DNA from: Pseudo-nitzschia pungens | Taxonomy: Eukaryota; Bacillariophyta; Bacillariophyceae; Bacillariales; Bacillariaceae | Length of the DNA: 64,000 bases | Direction of reading: 5' to 3' | Assembly (NCBI GenBank): GCA_037355855.1 | Contig: CM074759.1 | Span: 8,729,301 to 8,793,300 of the forward strand | Part shown: positions 44,478-57,627 of the stretch, one piece after another | How the letters are laid out: every line of letters starts with the position of its first letter | Position numbering within the stretch: position 1 is the stretch's first letter | Program-made: the position numbers and the translations under genes | The notes under the pieces: model-generated | The model's database searches: none | Told to the model about the DNA's origin: nothing | Seen by the model: only the letters and a program-made list of their open reading frames with translations

Positions 44478-46714
44478 TGTGTGTTTGTGTGTTTGTTTGT
44501 GTTTGTTTGTGTGTTTGTTTGGTTTTTGATGGGAATGTCAGAATGAACATGAAATGGTGGAGTTGAATGGAATGGAATTAAATCCAATCGAATCCAATCG
44601 AATCCAATCCAATCGAATCCAATCCAATCGAAATGAGTTTTGTGGAGTGGAATGGAGTGGAGTGAAGTCGAGTCTGAATTGGATTTGTATTTGTATTTGT
44701 ATTTGTATTTGTATTTCGATTTGATGCAATTGAATTGAAAAGGATTGAATTCAAATTGGATTTGACTTGAATTGGATTCTTCGACTTGAATTTTGAATGG
44801 AAGTGAATGGAATTTGATTTGATTTGATTTGATTTGATTTGATTTGATTCGATTTGATTTGATTCGATTCGATTTGATTGGACTGGAATGCGATGCGATG
44901 CGTTTGGTTCGGTTCACGGTGTCGTCGTTTGCGCTTCAAAGTCGCAGAGGACGTACTCGTATTGGTATTGGTATTGGTATTGGTATTGGTATTGGTAGTC
45001 GTATTGGTATTGGTAAGGTTACTCGTTCTGTACCGTACACTGGAAACTGTACACTGGACTCCTATCGCGTCAGGGTTTTCGGTGCTCGAACTATTGTTGT
45101 ACTCGTGCCGGTAAGGTTTACCATACGTGCGTGCTGTAATCTATCTATCTGAGTAGTATTGGAATTGGAATTGGAATTGGAATTGGAAGCGGAATGGGAA
45201 GCGGAATGGGAAGCGGAAGCGGACGTTTGATTGAAAATCAAAATCTCGAAATGGAGTTGGAATCGAAATTGGAATGAATGAATCAATCGAAGACCACAAA
45301 GTGCTTGTCGTGTACGAGTAAGGTAAGGTAAGGTAAGGCAAGGCAAGGTTAACTTACCTGTGCTTGTACGGTAAGGTGTTACACCGATGAATGTAATGAG
45401 GATAATAAATACTTCGTAATAAGTAGAAGTGATAATAAGGTGGTGATTGATGATGGAGAAGAAGACGAGGATGATGGTGATGGTGGTTTGCACCAACTTT
45501 CACTTGTAAGATTTACTGTACGGTAAACCTTAATCTTACCTGTAACCTTACCTTATCGAATAACCTTACCGTAATCTTACGAAGTAAGATTAACCTTATT
45601 TCACAACGATGCAATGGCAATGGCAATGGCAATGGCAATGGCAATGGCAATGGCAATGGCAATGGCAATGGCAATGGCAATGGCAATAATGCATAAGGTT
45701 ACTACGTACGAAGTAGTAGTAATTAATTACTACGTAATACGAAGTAGTAAGACTTAGTAGTAAATTATCAGTAACTTCGTAGTAGTAGTAAATTACCGGT
45801 AATTAAAAAAATAATGGTATTGGTGCTCGTACGTAAGGTACCGTACAGTGGTAACCTTACCAACACCGTAGAAGTCCAAGGTCGGAGACATGTCAGAAAT
45901 CGGGAAGGTGGATCAGCAGGGATCAGGGATCAGGGATCAGAATTTTAAAAAATGGGAATTAACGATCAGGGATCATCAATCAGGGATCGAGATCAGCGAT
46001 CAGCGATCAGCGATCAGTGATCAGCGATCAGTGATCAGTGATCAGTGATCCGTTTGCAACGCTTCCAGTAAGGTTACCTGGTACCTAGTAAGTTACCTAG
46101 TATCTAGTACGAAGTAAGGTTAAGTTACCTAGCACGAGTAATTACATGCACGAGGTAACTTAGTACACTGTAGAATCAATCGTACGAGTACATCACTTGT
46201 ACCGTAGCGTATGTTAGGAGAGATGGAAGATTGATTACCGGTAAGTCTGAAGGTAAGATCTTAAAAGTTAAGATTAATCTTACTCTCTTATTATTACTAT
46301 TTTTGTTCCGGGCACCAAAATGGGTCTCTTTGGAACACATCTGAAACCACGAGAACACTCTTTCTGTTTACAACTCCTAAGGTTAGTTACCCTCAGACAA
46401 AAATTCAGTGTCTCAGCTATCAACAGAATCTTCCCCGACTTTCAACAAGAAATGCCAGCAGGTGGTGGAACCCTTTCAAATAAATAATGAGTAGAATATT
46501 AATATTATTAATAATAATAATAATAGTAACAACAAAATGGCAAAAAAAAACGAATCATTCCGAAAGTAGAGTGTTGCTATGATATCAAATCAAATCAAAT
46601 CAAATCAAATCAAATCAAATCAAATCAAATCAATTAAATCATAGAATTGCATCCCCAACATCGCATGTCGCTGTCCTGAGAGGAAACAGCACTGCACTGC
46701 GGTAAATTGAACTA
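44478..46714. other. Simple-sequence-rich intergenic DNA
   Basis: Consists of GTTT/GTGTTT runs (44478-44525), (GGAAT)/(CGAAT)-type repeats (44560-44670), (TTGTAT)n at 44685-44715, (GATTT)n at 44815-44870, (TATTGG)n at about 44960-45015, (GGAATT)n at about 45160-45190, (AAGGT)n near 45325-45350, (AATGGC)13 at about 45610-45687, GATCAG iterations at 45915-46050 and (AAATC)n at 46578-46633. In between lie GTAAGGTTAC/CTTCGTA words. All long frames here are repeat artefacts. Confidence 0.6.
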
Positions 46715-49700
46715 CTACATCCACCATATGTCAATGTCGCAATTAATGTGTCCGACGACCAATCCCCCCTCATACAAGGCTTCGCGGAGGCGGAGCGACT
46801 TGATTCCGAATTCGTCGAGACCGTTTTTTCGCTGTTGTTTCAATCGGTTGGCCTGGGCATAAGACGCCGAACCATCGCCGTTGAAGTGATTGCCGCTGCT
46901 GGTGGTACGGGTGTCTCGATCTCCACCAGCAACGCCAGCATCGCCACCCAGGTCGTCCATGATGGATTGAAGGAGATTCGACGAGGACTGGGACAACTCT
47001 GTCGGTGACGACGAGTGCCTCGCACCCATCTTCCGGAGGGAAGAAGTACGCTTGAGCTCGATAAACTCGGCGGCTTTCTTCACAGCAGCTCGGACCTTGT
47101 GGTCCTGGCTGTCGGAGGCTTCGTCGTCTCCACCCTTTTTGCCAGTCCCAAATGCCTTGTATACCGATGGCGACGACAGGGCGGCCGCAATGGATCGCAG
47201 GGCCGGGGACGGTTGCGGCGTGAAGTAATAACCAAAGTTGGAGCGGTTGGAGAGAGACCGGTTGGGAGGACCGGGACGCTGCTGCGGCGGAGCAGCGGGA
47301 TGCTCTAATGGAGGGTGACCGGTGGATTTCGTCCCTCCGCTGCTTCCAGCGATGCTTTCTCGCGATTTCGTTTCTTGCAGCCTGCCGGATCTGTTCCGTG
47401 TCGTTTTCTGGAGGCGCTTGCTCGTTGCTTTGGGGCTTTTGTTCACTTTATTGGTTTGGCTCTTGTCTCTCGAAACGATGATTAGGTGCGCCAGGTTGAG
47501 GCAATGCGATCCAATCACCAACGCTCCGCCCACCGCCTTGGAATCGACAAGGGATAAATGTAGATGGGCACCTGTGAAGTCTATGGGACGTCCTTCCTCG
47601 GTGTGTGTCTGCAGCGCAAAATGCACGTGATCGTCAATGTTCCTCCAGGTGGGTCGCATCGTTTCTTTCGCGGGAAGTGTAGAGGGGTACTTAGGACTCT
47701 TTTTGCTGCCGCTTGCCTCCGGGGTAGCGAAGTCTGGGCCGACGAAGTCCTCGTCGGTTGCCGGCTTTTTTGGAGCCGGATCTTTTCGCTTGCCAAAATT
47801 GAGTTGCTGGAAGAGACCCTTGGGTTTTTCGTCGATTTCCTCGAGTGGCATGATTGACTCTCGTGGATCCGGGAGGAACATCAACTTGGGGATAGGCATT
47901 TCGGCTTTTTCTTGTTTCCGAATGTAATCATACTTGTGGGGAATGATGGTGCATTGAATGTTGGTAACCAGGAAATGCATGCTTTCGCGATCGGTAGCAA
48001 TATCTCCGGTGGTCGTGTTCGGAATGATGCCCTCCAAGACATTGTGTTCAGCAGCGCCATCCTTGGTCTTTCTGCTCTTCCTTTTGGGCCTAGTCGGAGA
48101 CTGCTTTCCTCCCGCATCCTCGTGGGAGTCTTCCGACATCATCAGCTCCAGGGCGTCCCCCCTGTTCTGGGGGACCCTGCCCTCCAGCAGCAGCTGCGCG
48201 GTTGACTTCCACCGGAGTTGCCGATTCAGCTTGATCGAAAACCCACCCCGGATGGGTTTGTGATCCGAGGTCACAAAGTCCTGTATGGGTTCGTACAGGA
48301 CGAGATTGACGGCCGATTCCAGCGTCTTGTCGCAGGCCTTGAACAGGATCCGGTCGGTATAGGACGGGGATCGCGTCACGTTGTACACGTAGCCATCGTT
48401 GCGACCCACTTTGAAGGTCGGTGGGAAGTTGCAGTAGGCTGATTGGAATCCCACCAGGCAGGTCTGTTTCTCCAGCGACTTGCGGAGTTCGTCGTACTTG
48501 TTGAGGGTCCTCCAGGCGTGCTTGGTCACCATGTTGTGGCACAAGCGAATGTGTCGTTCGGATCCTAACGGAACTTCCGGCAGGTTGGTTCTGTAGTTCA
48601 GGTCCCCCATGAAAAAGGTGAAGTGGGAGGACTGTGACGCGTCAAAAAACTTGCTGGATGAGGTTTCCATGAGAATCTCCTTGAAGGACTCGTTGCGAGC
48701 CCGGTAGTGTTTTTCCCCCTCGTGGGCCTCGAGATGGGCCGTCAAAAAGGAGAGCCGCGTGCTCTTGTTGATCTCGACTTCGGCCACGATTCCGCCTTTA
48801 TTGGCAAGTCCAGCCTTTCCGGTGCCCTGGTAGGTAACCGAGAGAACCTCTAGACTTTTCACTACACCATTGATTCGGTTTTCGTCGGTAGTCGAGTCGG
48901 TACCCTCCGATTTATAATAGATTAGGAGTCGCATTTGACCGAACTGAATTCGGAAGCGGATTTGCGTTTGCCGGAGTACCGATAGTAATGGTAGGGTTGG
49001 TGATGATCGCAAGGGAAAGAACAAACTAATTAGAATGGAAGGATAGAAGATGATGGCATCCCCCAGTTGGCAAAGAATTGAACGAAAGACAAAGACACAA
49101 ACGGAATCCTGCAGTCGGACACAGTGACTGGCACGTACCTGATAGGACAAAGCCCGGGTGTACCCGCGCAATTGTTGGGTTTCCAGTCCGTGGTGCAAAA
49201 AGTCCGTATCGGTCCACTTCTTCCCGCTCTTGGCGGCTGCCGCGGCTGCCTCCTCCGAAGTTGTCCCGGGAGCCTCCGCACTCTCCTGCGGATCCGCCTC
49301 TTTGCCGCTGGCGATAGACTCGTCGTCGCTGTCCTCGCCTTCCTCCTCCTCGATGGTGGAGTAATGGTCATTGTCATCCTCCTCCTCCTTGTCGTCGTCG
49401 TCGCTGAAGTGTCCGGGATCTTCCTCGGGGGGATTATCGGACACGCTTGGCAGTATTGCCATTCCCGGTTGCTTACGGAGCGTGTGGTTCTTTCCGAATC
49501 CGGCAAACTCGTTGACAGTCCTGGCCGTTTTGGTGGTCGCCTTTGTGATTTGCTTGAGGGGTTTGACGAGCTTGTGCATGATGGATTTGCGCTGCTTGGA
49601 GGGCTTGGCGGAAGGAGCAGTCGCGGAAGGCTTGCCTCCCGCCTCGTTTGCGTCGGCAACCATGGTGCTGCTGGCCAGGGACCGGGAGTCGCTGTCATCA

Positions 49701-51251
49701 GTGGTGGCGTTGCCAAAACTAGCCCCACCATCGTCGTTGTCGTTGTCGCTATCGGTTTCAAAGTCTTCCGTGTCATAGGCGGTTCCCTCATCCGTAGAGA
49801 TGGCGGAGCTAATCAGGTTCGCTGCCTCGTCGTCTCCGTCCTTTGATTTCTTGTCTTTTTTGGACTTTTTGCCGAGCTTGTCCATCGAAAAGGTCGCTTC
49901 TTGCATGCCAATAACGACAATGTCGTAGAATCCGACACCGTTGTTGTTGCTGCTGCTGCTGCTGTTGTCGCCGTTTAGAGGATCGCTCGCCGGATACACA
50001 ACATCCACCGGCTCCCTGCCGAGCTCAAATTCGAAAAGCTCGGCCCCAATCACCGCAGGGGGTGGCGCTGGGTGGGAGCTGACCTGGTCCAGGGGAGTGG
50101 CAGAAGCAGCGGAGGCATTGTTTTGCTTGTTGGCCTGCTGGACCGCCGCCAGGCTTGAGGCGGCGGCCGACGCCAGCGCCAACAATTCGTCCTTGGTGGT
50201 CTCCAGGACGCTCTGTCGCTTGGACGCTTTGTTGGATTTTGTGGCACCGCCACTCCCTCCCCCTCCTCCGTTCGTACCACTTGCACCTGCACTGCCTTGA
50301 TTGTTCTTGACAACGACTTTGGAGGGAAGCGACTTGGTGCGCGGAGGAGTCACCCTGCGCTTGGAAACCTCCCGGGTCAGGCGAGGTGATTGCTTTGGTT
50401 CCTGGACCTGTTGGTTTGAAGCGCCGATTTCCGGAATTGACGACTCGGGATTCCGGAGCGATCGCAGAAAGGCCTGGTACGATGCGTCGTTGTCGGTAGT
50501 GCCATCATCATCGTTACTGGCCGTTTTTGGTTCTTCCTCGAGAGGTTCCGAGATCCGGATCTGTTTCTCGCTCTTGGTTCTCGCCGCCGTCCTCACCGTC
50601 GAACGCAACGGGAGCTGGTGTGACATTCTCCGGTTGGTGGGTGGCGGTGGATGATTCTGCCCGAACAACGCTGGCGATGCTGCCGACTCCCGGCGAAGAT
50701 TCCTCTTGGAGTCGGTCTTGGTGAGTTGTTCCGCGGGAGGAGTTTGAGACTGATGTGGTTTGTTGTTGGCCTTGGCAGGAGGCGCGGGAGGCAGATCCAT
50801 GCGAACCGGAAACTTGGTCTGCATCACGAGCTTCCCGTCCTTGGGGATCCAGGCATTCCAGGAATCGGCGTCGGGAGGGGCATTTCCTAGATTGGCCGTG
50901 CACACCAGGATGTTGAGGCGATGATCGGAGGAGGAGGCCGAGCTGGTCGGCGTGCCGGAAGCCAAGAGCGGGTTCGCTGGGTGATTTGGATGTGGATGTG
51001 GATGTGGATTCTGGGATTGCAGTTGCGACTGGGACCCTTCCCGGACCATCATCGAGGATCGCTTGAGAGGTTTGGATTTCGGTTTCGGTTTCGTGGAGGC
51101 TCTCGGTTTGGGTCTCGACTTGTACCCGGAATTGGATTTATCGGTGGGCAAGGAAGTCTTGTTGTCCAAATCCTCGGGCTTTCTCGCGGACTTGGGCTTT
51201 GACACGGAGTTCCTGGAGGGCTTGCGGGTCACCACGGGTCGGGGGGTGACG

Positions 51252-51286
<35 letters not shown>

Positions 51287-51523
51287 GTGGACTCCAACTC
51301 CAACTCCAACTCCAACTCCGACTCCAACTCCAACTCCACTGTTGTGGGAATCCGACTTGGAATTGGACCGCGAGGAGAGCGACGAGAGGTTGGAAGATCG
51401 TTGATCGTCGTATTCAACTACGGGCGACATCGAGTTGGCAATAGATGCTTCCATCTTTTTAAAGGCTGCAGCGGCGACGGCGGCGGCGGCAGGGGAACTG
51501 TACGTGGAGGCTCTTCGAGGCAT
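46715..51523 (-). CDS. Inositol polyphosphate 5-phosphatase with large low-complexity inserts
   Basis: The minus-strand frame is open throughout, but 49138-48944 (195 bp, a multiple of three) has GTACGT...TTCAG ends. Removing it restores the family sequence ALSYQFGQMRLLIYYK, so I call exons 51523-49139 and 48943-46715 (1537 aa). The catalytic domain is spread out: LNILVCTANLGNA near residue 200, FYDIVVIGMQEATF near 530, GLANKGGIVAEVE near 845, TAHLEAHEG near 861, FFMGDLNYRTN near 905, SPSYTDRILF near 988 and SDHKPIRGG near 1019. These are the Mg-binding and catalytic motifs of the type II 5-phosphatase family, which removes the 5-phosphate from PI(4,5)P2, PIP3 or soluble inositol phosphates. 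The inserts are Ser/Asp/Glu-rich. N-terminal (HA)n and (GV)n runs come from microsatellites. The C-terminal ~500 residues include a region that could be C2-like. Confidence 0.9.
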
Positions 51524-53439
51524 GGTGTGAGTTTTGGTTTCTCGTTTGTATATCGCTTAGCACAAGTATCTTTATCTGTGTATCTTTGTCTCTCTGTCTC
51601 GAAACTTCTGATTATCGTTCAATGAGGCTTTCTCGCTTTCTCTGTTGACGGTGTTTATTCTTTATTGATTACCGCTGCAGTTGTTGTTGCATTTGCTGTA
51701 TCAGATGTGGTTGTGGTTGTGGTTGTGGTTGTGGTTGAAGTTGTGGTTGTGGTTGAAGTTGTGGTTGTAGTTGTAGTTGTGGTTGTGTTCCCGGTTCCTC
51801 CTGGCCAATAGTATCTTGGATGGATTTGGAATTTGATTGGAAAACTACTCGATTGATTCTTGGGTTTCGGGATTGGAATGATGATGATGATGATGATGAT
51901 GATGATGCGTTCTGTTGGTCTGCGAGTACTCGTATGGATAATCTATCGTGTATCCGGTATTCTACCAGCATCTCATGGATGTATTGTTTCTGAATTGGTT
52001 GGCTCGTTCCGTGATTGGTTGGTTCGATGATTCGTCCCACGGTTACCGGAGGAGGGGAGGTAACAGTCCCTGCCGCTGGTTATCTTCGAAAGGATTCGAT
52101 ATTTTGCACAGATTTCGCACAGATTTCGCACAGATTTGGCCCAGATTTCGCCTAGATTGTGCAGATTTTGCAATGGGGTGAACTCCTTTGTCTCCCAACA
52201 CAGATGTTCTCTTGAGTGGCAGCGCAAAAGTTGGTTGGTGGTTGGCACCGGTGGGTCTCGTAAGGTTACAATACCGTAGCTCAGCGATTCCGTTCGGAGT
52301 TCGGACGACGGAAATGAATCTTGATGTTTTTCCAGTTTTACCGTACAAGTGGTTGTACATACCGGTACAAAACGGGAGAGCATACGGTAATTAACCTTAC
52401 GAATACAAGCACGGTCAAGTCTTACCGGTTGGAGGGCAAGAAGCAAACAACTTCTGTTCTCGAGAAAGACAGCATTTTGACAAGCACCTGTGATTGTAAT
52501 CTTACCAAATTTACGGGTAAGATTTTAAATTACTCGTAACCTTACCGTAATCTTACTTTCACTAGTAAGATTACGAGAACCGAACGTAGAGTATCATGAT
52601 GACACTTGGCTTCCGCCCAACGCACACCCAAGTTGTGTCTTTTGCAGAGAAAGAAATTACTAGTAGGAGTAGGAGTGCCGGGTAACCTTACGTACGTACT
52701 GTACTTACCGAACTAAGATGTAAGGTTTACTGTACGGTAACTTACTTTTATGGAATGCATTTTTTTCAAAAATAAATTACTTAATTATTTTTAAAAAATA
52801 AAATAACCTTACCGTACGTAATACGTCTAATGAAAGGAAACAATAAACGATGACCAAAACATGATTTTCCTTTTAAAAAAGCGTTGGACTCGTGAGAAAG
52901 TAATTAAAAATGACTTACTCTGTCGAAGTCATTGCCATAATAAAGGTAATGCTCAGCCCGTCATTGTGACTTCCAACCTCCAACCCGAAATGCAACCGTA
53001 CCGGTATACAATTACAGTAGAAATCTGCCCTACCGGTACAGAACGTACGAGTATCTTATGTCAGTCTTGCATTTTGAGATGCCGCATTTTGAGATGCTTC
53101 GCCATTCGATCACAACAGATTTTTGAGAGCAAGTGCGGTAAGGTTACCAGGTATGTACGGTACCAGTAATACGGGTGCTCTATTTTGATCTATTGCTCCA
53201 TTCGCACCGTAACTCGTAATTTACGGTAAGGTTAACCTTACGGATGTCACATTATTTACTTCGCATGTACGGTGATGGTTACCGTAATCTTACTAGTACT
53301 ACGACGAAGTAAGGTTGATTCAGTTGTCTGCTTGCTTGCTAGCTTGCCCCCTCTCTAACTTGCTCGCGCTAACTGCAGAGCCAGGTATCTCATTCCAGTA
53401 GATATATTATACAAACTATTCATACCCCAAGGTAGTAGC
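51524..53439. other. Upstream region of the 5-phosphatase and spacer
   Basis: A minus-strand frame at 52040-51669 (starting as a non-recognised sequence, then Ser-rich and (QP)n from a GTTGTG microsatellite) is probably not a gene. (GATGAT)n lies at 51881-51908. A 12-base unit GCACAGATTTC is repeated at about 52107-52150. GTAAGGTTAC/ACGTAC words are dense at 52260-52300, 52380-52440, 52495-52580, 52690-52830 and 53100-53310. Confidence 0.5.
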
Positions 53440-53830
53440 ATCAGTACTGCTGTAGCATGTACTAGTAGCTTGTAGCTACTTGCTTGTTTACCACATCCTC
53501 GACCCTGTAGCACCATGCTACTACTGGTACAGTATGCTAGGTTTGCTGCACCTAGGTATCCAGAACTGGTACAAATCCTACTACATAACAACCCAGCACA
53601 CCCACTGATAGCCTCCCAATAGCAGCCTGTCACAAAATTTTGGTAAGCCTGTTGCTGAGCGTGCTGCTTTGCATACACCCCACTAGTACACCACCAGCAG
53701 TGCTTCTTACTGGTGAATGCTACAAAGGTATTCAGCTCTGGTACTACATATTTCTAGGAGTAAATACTAAGGACCCAGCAACATACCTAGCATCCTCCAT
53801 TGCATCATATTGAACATCTTCACAGCATAT
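53440..53830 (+). repeat. GCTAAGC-family dispersed repeat, copy 6
   Basis: Contains 'accctgtagcaccatgctac', 'taggtatccagaactggtac', 'acaacccagcacacc', 'aagcctgttgctgagcgtgctgctttgcatac', 'gtgcttcttactggtgaatgc', 'aaggtattcagctctggtac', 'tagcatcctccattgcatc' and 'ttgaacatcttcacag', in the same order as the other copies. It is more diverged than copies 3-5. Confidence 0.6.
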
Positions 53831-56800
53831 TTGAGAATTTGAAAAATGTGCAGGTCTTGTTACACCAAGTGCTACTAGTATAGTATTTATAGCTTGTACT
53901 AGCATACAGCACCCTTAACAACCCCCTCTTATAGGCGCACCAGCATAATTTTGCCACTACTAGTACTAATTGCTGTCTATTATGGTGTTGTGTAGACTGG
54001 TGCTACTAATTCCTAATTACAAGTACTATATGTACTAGCTCTGCTACATATAGTACTAGTACTAGTAATTCTTGATCATGATCAGATCCTGATCAGCAGA
54101 CTACCAGGTAAGTTTACCAGGTAAGTTTACCAGGTACCAGGTACCATACCATACAGGAGGAGTGCCATCTTGAGCCAAATTTGATGTATGGTATAAGTTC
54201 AAGTACTGCCGCAGTAGTAAGGTAAACTATCGACTATCTTACTGGTACCTTCTATACTACTACGGTAATTAGTAGTGTTACCAGAGCCGTAGAAAATACA
54301 CTTTTTCACGCAAGGAATTGTGCAGCGTAATGAGTCAAAATTAGTAAAAAAAATTGTGCACATTGGAAATAACATTTAGGGGGTCAGGAGAAACTCTTAA
54401 TATTTGGTTTCAACCAATTTTTTTGCCAACAATTAGAACCTTAAACGTTGTGAAGAAAACTCAACCTAAAACCTAAGGGTTGTGTAAAATAACATCAACC
54501 TAAAACCTTGAGGTTGTGGTAAATAACCTCAACCTAAAACCTGCCCTTAAGGTTGTGGTAAATCACCTCATTCCAAGGGTCATAATAATAAAGGGGTGCG
54601 CCACTGCACAAAGGAAAAAATTACCAATGCGTGGCACAACTAACAAAACCTGTACCTGAGATTTTTTATTTTTGTTTTTAACTAACAAACACTAGTTAAA
54701 ATACCTTAACTTTAGATAGCAATAACTCAATCAAAAATCAATTCTAATCTTTATTTCAAATACCTGCATTATGGTTTGTTAAAGTGTTGTAAACAAGAAT
54801 ATTCAATAAAAATGAGGTTTGAAATGAGTCTAAAGTCATCTATTCCTCCAAAAAACAAAAATCAACCATGTTCCTGTGATTTTGATACAGGTAAGGTTAA
54901 GTTAAGGCCTTACCTTAATCTTACCTGATACTTTCTGATACTTTTTGTACAAACCAGCTGCCGTGACTCATTTTGATACCCGGGTATCTAAATGAGACCT
55001 GTGTATAAAAATGACGCCCGTTCCTCTTAGACTGTCTTTGTTCGCAAATGTTGATCCAATGCTTTTAGAATTGCTCTCATTCGCCTTATCGTTTAGTAGT
55101 TGCGGCAGGAAAAAACTACTGTTGAACAGTAGTTTTAGGACCATCCTTTATTCCTGATTGTATTAGTCAAATAACAGTTTGATGTTAATCTGATGAGTCT
55201 TATTTTACTCAATTTAGTCAAACATCACCAGTTTATTTTTGATCTGATGCTGAGTCCTATTTCACCCTTTTTTATTGAATACTGATCCTGCTAGTCAAAT
55301 TTTATTCAATTTTGAATCAAAGTAGTCATTACCGGTAACCTGATTAAATTTGAATCCAATTAGTCATTACTAGTAAATGCGTGGTGGTCCAAATTAGTAG
55401 TACTAGTAAATACATGGTGGTCCTAAAAATGCGCATATGCGCATGTGCCAAAAATTCATGTGTAAACTTCATTGAGTATTTGCAACAACAAGAGCACCTC
55501 TGAAGTCTATAGAACCATATACCTACTATGGAAAGAGGAGAGTGAGGGCTTTCTAACAAGCCATTACTTGTTGCTATTGGATCCATACTTTAGAAGTTAT
55601 GACTGATGCAAAAAAAATGTGCATATCTGCAGTTTTAGAACCCCACCGCAACTAAACGATATGCCCCTTGTTCGTCGTTCACTTCTCCTGCGAGTATCAA
55701 AATGACACTCGGGTATCAGAATGACACTCGTGTCACTTCAATACCTTTTGGTTCGTTTAGCGCGAAGTGCGCGGGGGGCTGGAAAAATTTAAATCCTTTT
55801 TTAAAAATAAAAAATTAATAAAAGCAACCATGTTCCTGTAATCAAGGCTTACCGTACGGTATGTACCTGGTAAATTACGGTAAACTTACGAATTACTGGT
55901 AAGTTACGTTACGTACGGTATTATTTTTTTGTTGGATTGAAACTAACGGTTGTTGACAGTGCAAAACAGTATACTTCTACTGTATTACGTACCAGTTTCA
56001 TCGGTTGCGGTTCCCGAACGCGCGAAGAATGTTTCCCGGCGTTGAACGCGTGCGTTCCAATTTGAAGGATTGAAATACATCTAAGCTGAAATAAAGAAGA
56101 ACATTCCTCTTCACAAATTCCAGCGAGAGAAAATTATTTTGACACATAAAACATGATCTCATCGCAACACATATTCGTACTCGCACCCCATGTTGCAAGA
56201 AAACCGCAACCCAGGCGTGCCAATCACCCAAATACTTGTACACGTAAAAGCAAGGTTACCCGGTTTCCGTCCGCAGATCCGCTTTGAAACTAGCGGATCC
56301 GTTTGCGGATGGATGGGTCGTGTCGTTACGCATTCGCATTCGTATGAGTGCTCGTTCTCGATCTCGATCTCGATCTCGATCTCGATCTCGTTCTCGTAAT
56401 TACTCTCTCGTGCCTCGTGCAAAACCTGCTCGTAGCCTTAGCTGTAAGTTGGAACTCTTATAACTCGTACTCGTACGAACACTGTATTCGTAACCTTACC
56501 AAAAACCGAATTCCTACAACTAAGTTACCGTTTCGTTCGTTTGTCGGCCCAACGGCCCAACCACAATACCGGTACGAGTAAGCCTTACCTGGTACAATTA
56601 AGAACCAAACCAACCAAACCAACGACTGTCGTGGCGGTGACAGTCAAAGGGGTGAAGATATAAGACAATAATAGTAGTGCGACATCCACCTTATCGAGAG
56701 CATGGGTGGACAGACCAGACACTTGCCATTGTATTGATCTCGTTACAAAAAATAGTACGTGTACAAGTACTTCTAATACGAAGTAATACAGACGCAAATC

Positions 56801-56942
56801 GAAGCAATAGTACAAAGAGAAAACGTCACTCCCTCCCTCCCTCCCTCACTCAAGCACTCACTACCTCGAGGAGTACAGTAACCTTACGGTGCTGATCATC
56901 TACATACCCCGCTTCATCCAAGACATATCACATACCTTCATC
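53831..56942. other. AT-rich spacer with phased inverted repeats, no gene
   Basis: A tandem of three 45-60-base units with 'aacctaaaacct...gaggttgtggtaaat' lies at 54455-54570; each contains a short inverted repeat (AACCTAAAACCTTGAGGTT). A cluster of GTATCAAAATGACACTC-type words is at 55690-55735, with a related pair at 54975-55020. 55150-55370 is an AT-rich stretch with repeated 'tagtcaaa'. 55840-55925 and 56500-56600 hold GTAAGGTTAC/ACGTAC words. (CGATCT)n lies at 56358-56390. No frame is coding-like. Confidence 0.5.
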
Positions 56943-57596
56943 ATGGTGCAACGAACGAAACGTTTGTGGAGGCCCAAACGAACGAGGAAGAGCAAATACG
57001 ATGAATACAACGATCCTTTCCTTTCCATGTTGCCAATTCCCGACGTGGCCCGAGTCTCGGATGACGAGTCCGGATCCGACGACAGCATGGAAGCCAGTGG
57101 GACGTTCCCATCTGCATCTCTAGAAGATGACGACGACGACGACGACGACGACGACGATCACGATCACGATCACGATCACGAATCCAAACTGGGGGATGGA
57201 AATTCGTTTCTATCGTCCTCGTCGAACCTCGGGGACAACGGGGACCAAAGGTCCTCCCGAACCGAAACCGAAACCGAAACCAACGCCTTTGGCAACATGC
57301 TGGACGAGGATCTCGACGACGATTATTCGTGGTTCGATCGCTTGCTGAGGGCGTTGCTTTGCCGCGACGACTGGTGGAACTCGGAACTCGTCACTACGTG
57401 CGGCGATGGCGACGGCGATGAAACCACCAAGCCCTTTGTCCTGTGTTCCCCGGCGACGGCAGCCGTTGCCAACGATCCGAGCAGTGCGGGAGAAGCCTCG
57501 GTCGCCTCCACCCTCGGTGACACCCTGACGACGTCGACGGGAACCAAGTCCACCGGCAGTGGGAGCCTCCGAATCGTGGGCATCGACGTCGAGGAC

Positions 57597-57627
<31 letters not shown>

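Noticed and set aside
49124..49846. 240-codon plus-strand frame in the 5-phosphatase
   Set aside because: Hydrophobic translation of acidic/Ser-rich codons on the other strand, with no motif.
51669..52040. 123-codon minus frame upstream of the 5-phosphatase
   Set aside because: Half is (QP)n from a GTTGTG microsatellite, it ends before the gene's ATG, and no splice pair into the 5-phosphatase was found.
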